Source: Phytohabitans kaempferiae
GTDB lineage: Bacteria > Actinomycetota > Actinomycetes > Mycobacteriales > Micromonosporaceae
Length of the DNA: 64,000 bases
Reading direction: 5' to 3'
Assembly: GCF_042433955.1 (NCBI RefSeq)
Contig: NZ_JBHLUH010000077.1
Span: forward strand, 1-64,000
Part shown: positions 42,614 through 52,445 of the stretch, piece by piece
How positions within the stretch are numbered: the stretch's first letter is position 1
Layout of the letters: each line of letters opens with the position of its first letter
The notes under the pieces: generated by a model
The model's database searches: none
The model's input: only the letters and a program-made list of their open reading frames with translations
What the model was told of the DNA's origin: nothing
Made by a program: the position numbers and the translations under genes

Positions 42614-44572
42614 ATGCACAACCTGACAGCGCGCATCGCCCTCACTACCGTGGTGGTCGGGGCGGCGACCCTCGTGCCGGCCACCTCTGTCCCCGCGTCC
42701 AGCCCTGCCGGCGGCGACACCAGGCAGCGGGAGTACGCGGCCGCCGCCACCGAGTACGGCGTGCCGGAAAGCGTCCTGCTCGGCGTCTCCTACCTGGAGT
42801 CGCGCTGGGACGCCAACGCCGGCACGCCGAGCACCAGCGGCGGCTACGGCCCGATGCACCTCACCGACGCCGAACACGTCGTGTCACTGCCCGGCGGCAA
42901 CCACCACGACCACGACGGGGAGGACCCGCGCGGCGACGACAGCCGCCCGGCCCGCGAGGTCGACTCCGGTCGCATGCCGGCACCGGCTCCGGAGGCGCTG
43001 CGGACGCTCGACCGCGCCGCGGCGATCACCGGCGCCTCCGCGGAAGCCCTGCGCACCGCCCCCGAGGCGAACATCGCCGGCGGGGCGGCACTCCTCGCTT
43101 CGTACCAGGAAAGCATTGGTGGACCGGTGGGGAGCGCGAGCGACCCCGCGGCCTGGTATGGCGCGGTGGCCAGGTACAGCGGCGCGGACAGCGCCGACGC
43201 CGCGGCGGCCTTCGCCGACGAGGTCTTCGCGACGATCCAGGCCGGCGCGAGCCGGGTGACCGACGACGGGCACCGCGTGACGCTGGCCGCGCGCGACGTG
43301 CGCCCCGCCCGCAGTTGGCTGGCCAAGCTGGGCCTGCGCGAGCTGGCCCGCCCCGACGGCCTAGAGTGCCCCACCGACATCTCGTGCGAGTGGATCCCCG
43401 CGCCCTACCAGGACTTGGGCGGCAGCGATTACGGCAACCACGACAAGGGCAACCGGCCGCAGCAGCAGAAGATCGAGTACATCGTCATCCACGACACCGA
43501 GGGCTACTTCCAGCCGTCGGTCAACCTCGTGCTCGACCCCACGTACGTGAGCTGGCACTACACGCTCCGCTCGGTCGACGGCCACATCGCCCAGCACGTC
43601 AAGGCCAAGGACGTCGGCTGGCACGCCGGCAACTGGTACGTCAACGCGAAGGCGATCGGCCTCGAGCACGAGGGCTTCGCGGCGCAGGGCACGTGGTACA
43701 CGGAGGCGATGTACCGCACGTCGGCCAAGCTGGTGCGGCACCTCGCGCTGCGGCTGGGCATCCCGCTCGACCGCAACCACATCATCGGCCACGACAACGT
43801 GCCCGGCACCGTCCCCTCGACCGTGCGGGGGATGCACTGGGACCCGGGCCCGTACTGGGACTGGGCGCACTACTTCGACCTGCTCAAGGCCCCCTTCCGC
43901 ACGACGGGATGGCCGGGGAGCGGGCTGGTGACGATCGACCCGGACTTCGCGACCAACAAGCCGGCCTTCGTGGGGTGCGGTGGCGACCCGATCGCGCCCT
44001 GCCCGCCGCGCGGCTCGTCGGCGGTCGTCCTGCACACCGCGCCGGACGCCACCGCGCCGCTGGTCAGGGACATCGGGCTCCGCCCCGGCGGCGAGAACGC
44101 CACGATGCACGTCTCCGACCACGGGGCGCGGGCCTCGGCCGGGCAGACGTACGCGGTGGCCGACCGCCAGGGCGACTGGACGGCGATCTGGTACCTCGGG
44201 CAGAAGGCGTGGTTTCACAACCCCCGCTCGGCCCCCACGGCCAAGTGGGCCACCGGCCTCGTGGTGACGCCCAAGGCGGGGAGGGCGACGATCCCGGTGT
44301 ACGGGCGTGCCTACCCCGAGGAGGCAGCCTACCCGGAGGGCGTGCCCTACCAGGCGATCACGCCCTTGCAGTACACGCTCTCGGCTGGGCAGCGTTACGT
44401 GGTCGGAAACGTGCTGCCGAGCGAGTACTACCGGGCGGTGACCTTCGACGGCTCGTCACCGGGCGACTGGACAGTCATCCGGGGCGACAAGAGGTACATC
44501 CAGGTCCAGTTTGGACACCGCGTCATGTTCGTCGACCTGGCGGACGTGGACATACGCGCCTCCTTCCTCTGA
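42614..44572 (+). CDS. Secreted N-acetylmuramoyl-L-alanine amidase
   Basis: 652 residues. A signal peptide (about 1-29, LTTVVVGAATLVPATS) is followed by a lysozyme-like or muramidase-related helical region (VPESVLLGVSYLESRWDAN, about 50-68). The amidase_2 domain (about 280-430) has zinc ligands in IVIHDTEG (His293), a second His in HDNVPG and DPGPYWDW. A C-terminal region of SH3-like repeats (about 470-650) probably binds the cell wall. GGAGG lies before the ATG. It cleaves the amide between muramic acid and the stem peptide. Confidence 0.88.
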   Translation: MHNLTARIALTTVVVGAATLVPATSVPASSPAGGDTRQREYAAAATEYGVPESVLLGVSYLESRWDANAGTPSTSGGYGPMHLTDAEHVVSLPGGNHHDHDGEDPRGDDSRPAREVDSGRMPAPAPEALRTLDRAAAITGASAEALRTAPEANIAGGAALLASYQESIGGPVGSASDPAAWYGAVARYSGADSADAAAAFADEVFATIQAGASRVTDDGHRVTLAARDVRPARSWLAKLGLRELARPDGLECPTDISCEWIPAPYQDLGGSDYGNHDKGNRPQQQKIEYIVIHDTEGYFQPSVNLVLDPTYVSWHYTLRSVDGHIAQHVKAKDVGWHAGNWYVNAKAIGLEHEGFAAQGTWYTEAMYRTSAKLVRHLALRLGIPLDRNHIIGHDNVPGTVPSTVRGMHWDPGPYWDWAHYFDLLKAPFRTTGWPGSGLVTIDPDFATNKPAFVGCGGDPIAPCPPRGSSAVVLHTAPDATAPLVRDIGLRPGGENATMHVSDHGARASAGQTYAVADRQGDWTAIWYLGQKAWFHNPRSAPTAKWATGLVVTPKAGRATIPVYGRAYPEEAAYPEGVPYQAITPLQYTLSAGQRYVVGNVLPSEYYRAVTFDGSSPGDWTVIRGDKRYIQVQFGHRVMFVDLADVDIRASFL

Positions 44573-44767
44573 CCCACCTTCAAAACCTGGATTTGGGCTA
44601 CCGCGATGCCCGTCGTGGTCAAGACCGCTGCGCGGGTCCCCGGGGAGACGTGGAGCGCAGCGGAGCGTCTCTGGGGGTGCTTTCCCGCAGCCTCACCCTC
44701 CGCGGTGCGTTGGGCCCTGACGCGGGGCTCGCACTGGCGGTCCGGACCATGACGGGCATCGCGCAGC

Positions 44768-45790
44768 TCAACGGCTGGTGGCGGCCCGAGGGCCGACCAC
44801 CGCGGTCAGCACGTCGTCCAGCGTCACCACCCCGAGCGCGGCGCGGCCGTCGCTGACCAGCACCATGTGCCGCCGCTCGCGGCGCATGGCGAGCAGCAGC
44901 TCGGCCAGCGTCCGCTCGGGCGGCACCACGGCGAGCGGGCGGACGATCTCCTGGGGCACGGGGGCGGTGCGCCGCCGTCCCTCGTATCCCAGGACGTCTT
45001 TGACGTGCACGAAGCCGAGCACTCGCCGGGTCGCCCCGTGTACCACCGGAAAGCGCGACCGGCCGGTACGCGTGGCGAGCACCTCCAGCGACGCCGCCGA
45101 TACGTCCTCGGAGACGGTGGTGACCTGCGCCCAGGGGCGGAGCGCGTCGCCCGCCGTACGCTGGCCGAGCGCGAGCGCGCCGGTGATCCGGGCGTGTTTC
45201 TCGGCGTCGAGCAGGCCCTCCGTGCGCGCCTGCGACACCAGCCCGGCCAGCTCCTCGGCGGTGAAGACGGTCTTGACCGCGTCGGTCGCCTCGATCCGCC
45301 AGATCCGCAGCACGTTGCGCGAGGCCCACTTCATCGCGAGCAGCAGCGGCTTGGTGACCAGGCAGAACACCAGCATCGCCGGGCCCAGCCACAGCGCGGA
45401 GCGCTCCGGGCCGGCGAGGGTGATGTTCTTGGGCACCATCTCGCCGATCACGGTGTGCAGGAAGACAACGACGCCCAGCGCGAGCACGAACGCCACCGGA
45501 TGCAGCGCGCTGTCTGGCACGCCCAGCGAGTGGAACGGCCCTTCGAGCAGGTGGGCCAGCGCCGGTTCGGAGATCGCGCCGAGCAGCAGCGCGCACAGCG
45601 TGATGCCGAGCTGGGCGCCCGCGATCATCAGCGGGATCTGGTTCATCGCGGAGAGCGCCCACCGCGCCCGCGCCGAGGTCTCCGCGAGCGGCTCGACCAC
45701 CGTGCGGCGGGACGCGATCAGCGCGAACTCGCTGCCCACGAAGAACGCGTTGCCGAGCAGCAGCACGGCCGTGATCACGACGTTGGTCAT
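44768..45790 (-). CDS. CNNM/CorC-type membrane protein (hemolysin family)
   Basis: 340 residues. The N-terminal DUF21 domain has three to four hydrophobic segments (about 1-22, 58-80, 95-115, 135-155) and two CBS domains follow (about 200-320). There is no C-terminal CorC/HlyC domain, so it is a short form. Family members act in divalent-cation (Mg, Co) homeostasis, though most are uncharacterised. Its start overlaps the preceding paralogue's stop by four bases (45787-45790), so the two are one operon and may heterodimerise. Confidence 0.85.
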   Translation of the reverse strand: MTNVVITAVLLLGNAFFVGSEFALIASRRTVVEPLAETSARARWALSAMNQIPLMIAGAQLGITLCALLLGAISEPALAHLLEGPFHSLGVPDSALHPVAFVLALGVVVFLHTVIGEMVPKNITLAGPERSALWLGPAMLVFCLVTKPLLLAMKWASRNVLRIWRIEATDAVKTVFTAEELAGLVSQARTEGLLDAEKHARITGALALGQRTAGDALRPWAQVTTVSEDVSAASLEVLATRTGRSRFPVVHGATRRVLGFVHVKDVLGYEGRRRTAPVPQEIVRPLAVVPPERTLAELLLAMRRERRHMVLVSDGRAALGVVTLDDVLTAVVGPRAATSR

Positions 45791-47121
45791 GGGTGCGCCA
45801 CCTCCGGCGCCAGTACGCGGACCTGCTCGATGCGGTGCCGGTCGACCTCAACGACCGTGAACGCCCAGCCCTGCTCCAGCACCGTCTCGCCGGCCATCGG
45901 GATGTGCCCCAGCCGCGACATGAGGAAGCCGGACAGCGTCTCGTACGGCCCCTCGGGCAGCCGGAAGCCGATCTGCTCGGCCACCTCGTCGCCGCGGAGC
46001 CGCCCTTCGACCTGGAAGGTGCGCTCGCCGCCCACCACCGTCAGCTCGGCCGGCACGGTGTCTTCGACCGCGGCCGGGTCGAACTCGTCGGCGATCTCCC
46101 CGACCAGCTCCTCGACCAGGTCTTCCACGGTCACGACGCCATCGGTGCCGCCGTACTCGTCGACTACGATCGCCAGGTCGGCGTCGGCCGCGCGGAGCGC
46201 TTCGAGCACACCGTCCAGGTTGAGGCTCTCCGGGACGTAGACCGGCTCGCGCGCCACCGCGGCCACCGTCGTGGTCGACCTTCTCGCCGGGGGTACGCCG
46301 AGCGCGTCGGGGACTCCGGCCACGCCGGTCACCAGGTCGAGCGTCTGCTCGTACACCGGAAAGCGGGTGCGCCCGGTCTCCTGGGCGGTGGCGATCAGCT
46401 CGGCCACGGTCGCGGTGCTCTTGAGCGCCACCACGTCGACGCGGGGCGTCATGGCCTCGGCGGCCCGCTTTTCGCCGAACCGGATCGTGCGCTGGAGCAG
46501 CCGCGCCGTCTCGGTGGGCAGCGCGCCGGCCCGCGCCGAGATGGCGGCCAGCAGCCCCAGCTCCTCCGGGGAACGCGCGTTTGCCAGCTCCTCCTGCGGC
46601 TCCACGCCGAGGCGGCGGACCAACCAGTTGGCCGCGTTGTTGAGGCCCCGGATCAGCCAGCCGAAGACCAGCGAGAAGCCGCGCATCGGACCGGCCGTCG
46701 AGAGGGCCACCGGCATCGGGCGGGCGAGGGCCGCGTTCTTGGGTACAAGCTCGCCGAAGAGCATCGACAGCAGCGTCGCGAGCACGAGCGCGAGGATCGG
46801 CGTGAGCGAGCTGGTGAAGTCGCCGGCGAGCGGGCGGATCGCCGGCGCGAAGAGTTTGGCCAGCGCGGGCTCGGCGAGATAGCCGGTCAGCAGCGCGGTG
46901 ATCGTGATGCCCAGCTGCGCGCCGGAGAGCTGGAACGACAGCTCGTGCAGCGCCTTTCGCGCGGTGACGGCACGGCGGTCGCCCGCCTCGGCCCGCTGGC
47001 CGATCTCCGCCCGATCGACCGTGACGAGGGCGAACTCGGCTGCGACGAAGAAGGCATTGCCCGCTGTCAGGCCGGCGAAGCCGATCAGCGGAAGGATGGC
47101 GGTAAATAAGAGCCCGTCGAT
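45787..47121 (-). CDS. CNNM/CorC-type membrane protein with CorC domain
   Basis: 444 residues if started at ATC 47121. A DUF21 membrane domain with typical GNAFFVAAEFALVTVDRAEI (near the N-terminus) is followed by two CBS domains (about 200-330) and a CorC/HlyC domain. From the protein's start upstream to the VanZ gene there is no ATG, GTG or TTG in frame; the first standard start (GTG 47310) lies inside VanZ. GAGGTGA lies seven bases before ATC 47121, so a rare ATC start fits. The downstream paralogue overlaps by four bases. Confidence 0.78.
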   Translation of the reverse strand: MDGLLFTAILPLIGFAGLTAGNAFFVAAEFALVTVDRAEIGQRAEAGDRRAVTARKALHELSFQLSGAQLGITITALLTGYLAEPALAKLFAPAIRPLAGDFTSSLTPILALVLATLLSMLFGELVPKNAALARPMPVALSTAGPMRGFSLVFGWLIRGLNNAANWLVRRLGVEPQEELANARSPEELGLLAAISARAGALPTETARLLQRTIRFGEKRAAEAMTPRVDVVALKSTATVAELIATAQETGRTRFPVYEQTLDLVTGVAGVPDALGVPPARRSTTTVAAVAREPVYVPESLNLDGVLEALRAADADLAIVVDEYGGTDGVVTVEDLVEELVGEIADEFDPAAVEDTVPAELTVVGGERTFQVEGRLRGDEVAEQIGFRLPEGPYETLSGFLMSRLGHIPMAGETVLEQGWAFTVVEVDRHRIEQVRVLAPEVAHP

Positions 47122-47161
47122 GGTCGGTTCACCTCGGCGGTGATTCTCCCACGTCAGCGCG

Positions 47162-47692
47162 TTATCGGGAGGACACGCGAATGGCCAGGATGCCGAGCAC
47201 CACGCCCAGCACCGCGCCGATCGCGTTGTTGACCCAGTCGTAGCCGACGCACTCGCGACCGAGGTGCATGACCGACTGAGCGACCTCGATCGCGGCGGAG
47301 AGCAGTACACCCGCGCCGGCCACGAGTACCGGGCGGCGGCTGACGAGCAGCCCGAAGAAGGTCAGCGGTACGAACATCAGGATGTTGCCGACCCGCTCGC
47401 CCCGCTCGGTCGTCGCGACCACCGCGTGCCACAGCCCACCGGTGTCGGAGAGCGAGCGGAAGCACTGGTCGACGCCGTCGATGCCGGGCACCCCGATCAG
47501 CATGTGCGGGGCGGGCGGCAGCGTCAGCGTGAGGACCACCGCGAGGCTGAGCAGCAGGCCGAGTGTCGGCCAGGCCGGCCAGCCCCGCCCCCGCGCGACC
47601 CGCCGGTGCACCGCGAGGGCGATGGCCGCCAGCAGCACGAACGTCACCAACGGCCACGGTTGGGAGAGAAAGTCGATGGCCCAACCGCGCAC
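47162..47692 (-). CDS. VanZ-family membrane protein
   Basis: 176 residues with about four membrane segments (about 15-33, 45-62, 95-117, 122-140, 150-170) and the VanZ-like CFRSLSDTGG, NILMFVPLTFFGLLVS, IEVAQSV, VNNAIGAVLG motifs. It is a vancomycin/teicoplanin-resistance-like membrane protein of unclear function. It lies 40 bases upstream of the first CorC-type gene on the same strand. Confidence 0.85.
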   Translation of the reverse strand: MRGWAIDFLSQPWPLVTFVLLAAIALAVHRRVARGRGWPAWPTLGLLLSLAVVLTLTLPPAPHMLIGVPGIDGVDQCFRSLSDTGGLWHAVVATTERGERVGNILMFVPLTFFGLLVSRRPVLVAGAGVLLSAAIEVAQSVMHLGRECVGYDWVNNAIGAVLGVVLGILAIRVSSR

Positions 47693-47751
47693 CCGTGTTT
47701 TCTACCGGACCCGCGCCGGGCCCTGTGCCGGCAACCCGACAGCCGGGCCGG

Positions 47752-49869
47752 TTATGCGTCGGCCTTGACCGATCGGAGGAGTACGGTCGCCACGTCGACG
47801 ACCTCCACCTGCTCGTTTGCTCCCTTGCCGGTCACACCGTCGTTGATCATCGTGTGGCAGAACGGGCAGCCGACCGCGATCGTGGTCGCACCGGTGGCCA
47901 GCGCCTCGTCGACCCGCTCGGTGTTGATGCGCTTGCCGATCCGCTCTTCCATCCACATGCGGGCACCACCGGCGCCACAGCAGAACGACCGCTCCTGGTT
48001 GCGCGGCATCTCGGTGACACCGTTGGCGGCGGCGCCGGCCAGCACCTCGCGTGGCGGCGTGAAGACGCGGTTGTGGCGGCCCAGGTAGCAGGGGTCGTGG
48101 AAGGTGACCGTGCCGTCCAGCGGCTGCACCGGCGTCAGCTTGCCGGCGCCGACCAGCTCGGCCAGGAGCTGCGTGTGGTGCACGACCTGCACGTTGTTCA
48201 GCCCGAGCTGGGGGTACTCGTTGGCGAGCGTGTTGAAGCAGTGCGGGCAGCTCGCGACGATCTTGGTGACCTTCGCCTCGGTGAGGGTCTCCACGTTCTG
48301 CTGGGCGAGCATCTGGAAGACGAACTCGTTGCCGATCCGCCGGGCCGGGTCGCCGGTGCAGGTCTCCCCCTCGCCGAGGATGGCGAAGTCGACCCCGGCC
48401 TCGTGCAGGAGCGTGGCCACGGCGCGGGCTGTCTTCTTGGCCCGGTCTTCGAACGCCGCCGCGCATCCGACCCAGTACAGGTACTCGAACTCGGTGTCGC
48501 CGTCGGCCCGCTTGATCTCGAAGTCGAGGCCCTTGGTCCAGTCTTCGCGCGTGTTGGGCGGGGCGCCCCACGGGTTGCCCTTGTTTTCCAGGTTGCGCAG
48601 CATGACGCCGGCCTCGGACGGGAACGACGACTCGATCAGCACCTGGTAGCGCCGCATGTCGACGATGTGGTCGACGTGCTCGATGTCGACCGGGCACTGC
48701 TCGACGCAGGCGCCGCAGGTGGTGCACGACCACAGCACGTCCGGGTCGATCACGCCCTGCTCGTCGGGGCCGCCGATGAGTGGCCGCTGCGCCTCGGCGA
48801 GGGCGAGCGCGTCGACCTTGGAGTGGTCGGCGCCGTCACCGCCAGCGAGCAGGTACGGCGCCTTCGCGTACGCGTGGTCGCGCAGCGAGAGGACCAGGAG
48901 CTTCGGCGACAAGGGCTTGCCGGTGTTCCAGGCGGGGCACTGGGACTGGCACCGGCCGCACTCGGTGCAGGTGGTGAAGTCGAGCAGGCCCTTCCAGGTG
49001 AACTGCTCGACCGTCGCGACGCCGAACTGGTCCTTTTCCGGGTCGGCCTCCTCGAAGTCGAGCGGCTTGCCGTTTGAGGTCATGGGGCGCAGGCCGCCGA
49101 GGCCCGAGCCGGCGGGGCGGTCGGGGTCGCGCTTGAAGAAGATGTTGAAGAACGCGGCGAACCGGTGCCACGCTACGCCCATGGTCACGTTTGTCGCGAT
49201 GGTGATCAGCCAGGTCATCGACACGACGATCTTCACCGCGGCGACGATGGAGAGCCCCGCCTCGGAGTCGGGCAGGATGCCGCCGAGCGCGTGCGAGACG
49301 GGGGCGGCCCAGGTCGGCCACTCCATGTGACCGGTGGCCGCCTTGAAGCCGCGGATCACGAAGCCGCAGACCAGGACGGCGACGATCACCCACTCGACGA
49401 AGTAGCCCTGCCACATCGTCGAACCGGTGAAGCGGGAACGACCCTGCGGGCGGGTCGGCCGGTTGGCCAGCCGGATGCCGATGAGCACCAGGATGCCGGC
49501 CAGGCCGAAGACCCCGATCAGCTCGGTCGCCAGGCCGTAGACCGCCCAGCCGCCGATGATCGGGAGGCCGGCATTCGGGTCGACGACCTCGAAGTATGCC
49601 TCCAGCACCAGCAGCGACAGCACGATGAACGCGACCATCACGAACCAGTGCGCGGCTCCGACCACCGACCACTTCAGCATCCGCGTGTGGCCGACCGTCT
49701 CGGTAAGCATCTGCCTGGTGCGCGTGGCCTTGTCGCCGAAGCGCGTGGGATCCGGCTGCCCCAGCCGGATCACCGCCAGGATGCGCGACACCGCCCGGAC
49801 GGCCAGCACGACCGCGACCACGGTGATCACGCCCGCCACGGCAGTGGTCAGGATCTGGACGGTGCCCAT
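47752..49869 (-). CDS. Membrane iron-sulfur oxidoreductase (heterodisulfide-reductase-like)
   Basis: 705 residues from ATG 49869 (GGGAGGG seven bases upstream). Five to six N-terminal membrane segments (about 5-25, 70-95, 110-130, 165-190, 215-240), then two ferredoxin CxxCxxCxxxC motifs (CTECGRCQSQCPAW and CTTCGACVEQCPVD) and two CCG-type cysteine clusters (CPHCFNT and CCGAGG). This is the arrangement of the actinobacterial HdrD/GlpC-like (Fe-S)-binding proteins linked to membrane electron transfer. The redox partner is unknown. Confidence 0.85.
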   Translation of the reverse strand: MGTVQILTTAVAGVITVVAVVLAVRAVSRILAVIRLGQPDPTRFGDKATRTRQMLTETVGHTRMLKWSVVGAAHWFVMVAFIVLSLLVLEAYFEVVDPNAGLPIIGGWAVYGLATELIGVFGLAGILVLIGIRLANRPTRPQGRSRFTGSTMWQGYFVEWVIVAVLVCGFVIRGFKAATGHMEWPTWAAPVSHALGGILPDSEAGLSIVAAVKIVVSMTWLITIATNVTMGVAWHRFAAFFNIFFKRDPDRPAGSGLGGLRPMTSNGKPLDFEEADPEKDQFGVATVEQFTWKGLLDFTTCTECGRCQSQCPAWNTGKPLSPKLLVLSLRDHAYAKAPYLLAGGDGADHSKVDALALAEAQRPLIGGPDEQGVIDPDVLWSCTTCGACVEQCPVDIEHVDHIVDMRRYQVLIESSFPSEAGVMLRNLENKGNPWGAPPNTREDWTKGLDFEIKRADGDTEFEYLYWVGCAAAFEDRAKKTARAVATLLHEAGVDFAILGEGETCTGDPARRIGNEFVFQMLAQQNVETLTEAKVTKIVASCPHCFNTLANEYPQLGLNNVQVVHHTQLLAELVGAGKLTPVQPLDGTVTFHDPCYLGRHNRVFTPPREVLAGAAANGVTEMPRNQERSFCCGAGGARMWMEERIGKRINTERVDEALATGATTIAVGCPFCHTMINDGVTGKGANEQVEVVDVATVLLRSVKADA

Positions 49870-50007
49870 GTACGTGCCCTCCCAGAGGAGAAGGTGTGGC
49901 CTCGTCGCCACGAGGGCAGCGTACTGGTTCGGTTACCGAACGGTAACGTGACGTGAATAAAGTCGCAGCCCAGGCACCACCTTACGGGTTTGCCTCGGAC
50001 TTGTGGA

Positions 50008-50271
50008 TCACCGCCAGCGCGAGAGCAGGATCAGCGAGGCCACCATCGAGCCGAAGCCGACCGCGAGATTCCAGTAGCCCCAGGACGCGACGGGGTAGGC
50101 GGTCTCCGACAAGTAGTAGACGACGAGCCAACCGATGCCGGCGAAGATCAGCCCCACGGCTGTGATCGGCAGCCAGATCGGGCTCGGCTTCTTGGCGGCC
50201 TGAGCTGCCGACGGACGAACGTCGGTCGGCGGGGTGTAGACCTTCTTCTTCCGGACCTGCGACTTGGGCAC
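50008..50271 (-). CDS. crgA: CrgA, septation-regulating membrane protein
   Basis: 87 residues from GTG 50271, beginning PKSQVRKKKVYTPP, the usual CrgA start. Two membrane segments (about 35-55 and 68-86), the second ending LLSRWR. It is placed beside the pknB/trpG/sortase cluster as in other Actinobacteria. It interacts with FtsZ and FtsI and inhibits or coordinates septation in filamentous species. The open frame extends far upstream through the opposite-strand DUF881 gene; this is not coding. Confidence 0.92.
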   Translation of the reverse strand: MPKSQVRKKKVYTPPTDVRPSAAQAAKKPSPIWLPITAVGLIFAGIGWLVVYYLSETAYPVASWGYWNLAVGFGSMVASLILLSRWR

Positions 50272-50401
50272 GACGCTTACTCCTGTCGACACTTTGGTAC
50301 ATAGATTAGCGCCGCTGCACCCGGCCGTCAGCCGGGCGAGGCTCGCACCTACCGCTAGAGTAGTCAAGCCGGCGCGCGGAAGCACGAGGGGGCTGAGACG
50401 G

Positions 50402-51208
50402 GTGGAGTACACATCCGGTGTCACCTCTTGGCGCGTGGCGCTGCGCCGGGCCGCCGCAGGGCTGTTCTCCCGGCGCCCGAGGCGGGGGCGTTTCGGCTGG
50501 TCAGTGGGGGTTCCGCTGATCGCCGTGGCGGCTGGCCTGCTCTTCACCACCAGCGCCACCACCGCCAATGGCACCTCCCTGCGCGAGGATCGCCGTCCCC
50601 ATCTCGCCCAGCTGATCGAAGACCGGCGGGAGCGGGTCGAGGAGAGCGACCGGCAGCGTGCGGCCCTGCTCAACGAGGTCGAGGCGCAGACGGAGGAGCT
50701 GGCCGGCACGGACGCGCCGATCGCCGAGCAGCGCAGCCGGGGCGACGCGAGCCGCCAGGACGCGGGCTTCACCGCGCTGCGCGGGCCGGGACTGACCGTT
50801 GAGCTAGATGATGCGCCCCGGTTGGGCGAGAGCCGTCCGGGCAACCCCAGCAACGATGACCTCGTTGTACACCAGAGCGACGTCCAGGCCGTGGTCAACG
50901 CGATGTGGTCCGGCGGCGCCGAGGCGATGTCGATCATGGGGGTCCGCGTGATCTCCACAAGCGCGGTTCGCTGCGTGGGCAACACCTTGCTGCTCCACGG
51001 GCGGGTCTACTCCCCGCCCTTCCGGATCACCGCGATCGGCGACCCGGCCAAGCTGCGGGGCGCCCTCGACGACTCCGATGGCGTGCAGCTGTTCCGTGAC
51101 CTTGTCGACCACTTCGGCCTGGGCTACCGGGAGACCGTGGAAGGGAGCGTGACCGTGCCGGCATACGACGGTTCCAGCGCCCTCAGCGAGGTCGAGGTGC
51201 CGCGGTGA
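50402..51208 (+). CDS. DUF881 family protein
   Basis: 268 residues from GTG 50402. One N-terminal membrane helix (about 32-52) precedes a coiled-coil (about 60-105, RRERVEESDRQRAALLNEVE) and a DUF881 domain (about 115-268, LRGPGLTVELDD, VVNAMWSGGAEAMSIMGVRV). It is conserved beside crgA and sortase in Actinobacteria; function unknown, probably in envelope or division. It diverges from crgA. Confidence 0.85.
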   Translation: MEYTSGVTSWRVALRRAAAGLFSRRPRRGRFGWSVGVPLIAVAAGLLFTTSATTANGTSLREDRRPHLAQLIEDRRERVEESDRQRAALLNEVEAQTEELAGTDAPIAEQRSRGDASRQDAGFTALRGPGLTVELDDAPRLGESRPGNPSNDDLVVHQSDVQAVVNAMWSGGAEAMSIMGVRVISTSAVRCVGNTLLLHGRVYSPPFRITAIGDPAKLRGALDDSDGVQLFRDLVDHFGLGYRETVEGSVTVPAYDGSSALSEVEVPR

Positions 51209-51340
51209 GTGTGCAGACCATGAGGCTCGGCAGCGGGCGCAGCGCGCGGCTCGCCAGCGCGCGTGAGCGGGCCGAGTGGCCCGGCAGCAGGCGCGGACGC
51301 CGGCCCGACGCGTGCGAGGAGCCGAAGTGAGCGCCGTCCG

Positions 51341-52435
51341 GTGAGCCGGCACCGCGCACCGGACGAGCAGGAACCGACGACGATCATCCCTAGGGTGACC
51401 GGCGACGAGCCGCCGCCGCGGGCGGTGCGTCCCTCACCACGGCCCGCCTCGCGACCACCGGCCCCGGGCGCCGCGCCCGGCCCGGCACAGGGGCCCGTCG
51501 CTGGACGGCCGCCGGCCGACCTGCCCACCACGCGGGCGCCGGTCGACATCAGCGAGGCGGCCACGACGATCATCCCGGCGGTGCCGGCCGACGCGACTGG
51601 GCTGCTCGGGGCCATACCGCCGGCGCCACCCAAGCCCGACCCGGCTGCCGGCGCCGCGACTGCCGGGCAGCCCAAGCCGCGCCGGGGCGAGCGGGTCGTG
51701 AAGCTGCGGCCGGAGCAGACCGACGAGGGCTACAAGAGCGTCTACTCCGAGCTGACCCGCCCCACGATCGGCTCCCGCATCCGCGCTGGCATCCGCGGCG
51801 CCGGCGAGATCATGATCACGTTCGGCGCGGTCGTGCTGCTCTTCGCGGCGTACGAGGTCTGGGGCACCACCGCGGCCATCGGCTCCCACCAGGACACGCT
51901 CGACCAGCAGCTCGCGCAGCAGTGGGACCAGCCCGACCCGACCGTCGGCCCCACCGCCGCGCCGAGCGCCACGCCCGCCCCGCTCGCCGGCAACGCGATC
52001 GCCCGCCTCTACATCCCCCGGCTGGAGAAGCAGTGGGTCGTCGTGGAGGGCGTGACACAAAAGGACATTCGGTACGCTCCGGGCCACTACCCGGCGAGCG
52101 CCGATCCCGGCAAAGTGGGCAATTTCGCGGTCGCCGGGCACCGCAACCGGGCCACCTTCTGGCGGCTCGACGAGCTCGACCCCGGCGACGCGATCGTGGT
52201 CGAGACCAAGACCGACTGGTACATCTACAAGGTCAGCCAGACCCGCATCGTCAAGCCGACGCAGGTCGAGGTCGTGGCACCGGTGCCCGGTCGGCCCGGC
52301 GCCAAGCCCACCAAGGCCATGGTCACGCTCACCACGTGCAACCCGAAGTTCGACAACTACCAGCGGCTGATCGTCCACGGCGAGCTGACGCGCAAGCAGG
52401 CTCGATCCGCCGGCCAGCCCGCGGAGCTGGGTTAG
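51341..52435 (+). CDS. srtE: Class E sortase
   Basis: 364 residues from GTG 51341. A long Pro/Ala-rich cytoplasmic N-terminus (about 1-150) precedes one membrane helix (about 155-178) and the sortase domain. Catalytic His267 (VAGHRN) and Cys333 (TLTTC) and an Arg (about 346, YQRLIV) are present. It anchors proteins with an LAXTG-type signal to peptidoglycan. It lies between DUF881 and trpG, the standard place in this cluster. No clear Shine-Dalgarno precedes the GTG. Confidence 0.88.
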   Translation: MSRHRAPDEQEPTTIIPRVTGDEPPPRAVRPSPRPASRPPAPGAAPGPAQGPVAGRPPADLPTTRAPVDISEAATTIIPAVPADATGLLGAIPPAPPKPDPAAGAATAGQPKPRRGERVVKLRPEQTDEGYKSVYSELTRPTIGSRIRAGIRGAGEIMITFGAVVLLFAAYEVWGTTAAIGSHQDTLDQQLAQQWDQPDPTVGPTAAPSATPAPLAGNAIARLYIPRLEKQWVVVEGVTQKDIRYAPGHYPASADPGKVGNFAVAGHRNRATFWRLDELDPGDAIVVETKTDWYIYKVSQTRIVKPTQVEVVAPVPGRPGAKPTKAMVTLTTCNPKFDNYQRLIVHGELTRKQARSAGQPAELG

Positions 52436-52445
52436 GGGCCGGGGC

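Noticed and set aside
44620..44690. Terminator hairpin after the amidase gene
   Set aside because: Only a 6-bp stem (GAGACG/CGTCTC) with mismatched flanks could be formed, too weak to call.
47122..47310. GTG 47310 as start of the CorC-type gene
   Set aside because: It lies inside VanZ, and the added residues are Ser/Arg/Cys-rich without family similarity.
51205..51330. 41-codon frame between DUF881 and sortase with a GTGA overlap
   Set aside because: The sequence is Arg/Gly/Ser-rich low complexity and no family is recognised; coupling alone is weak support.
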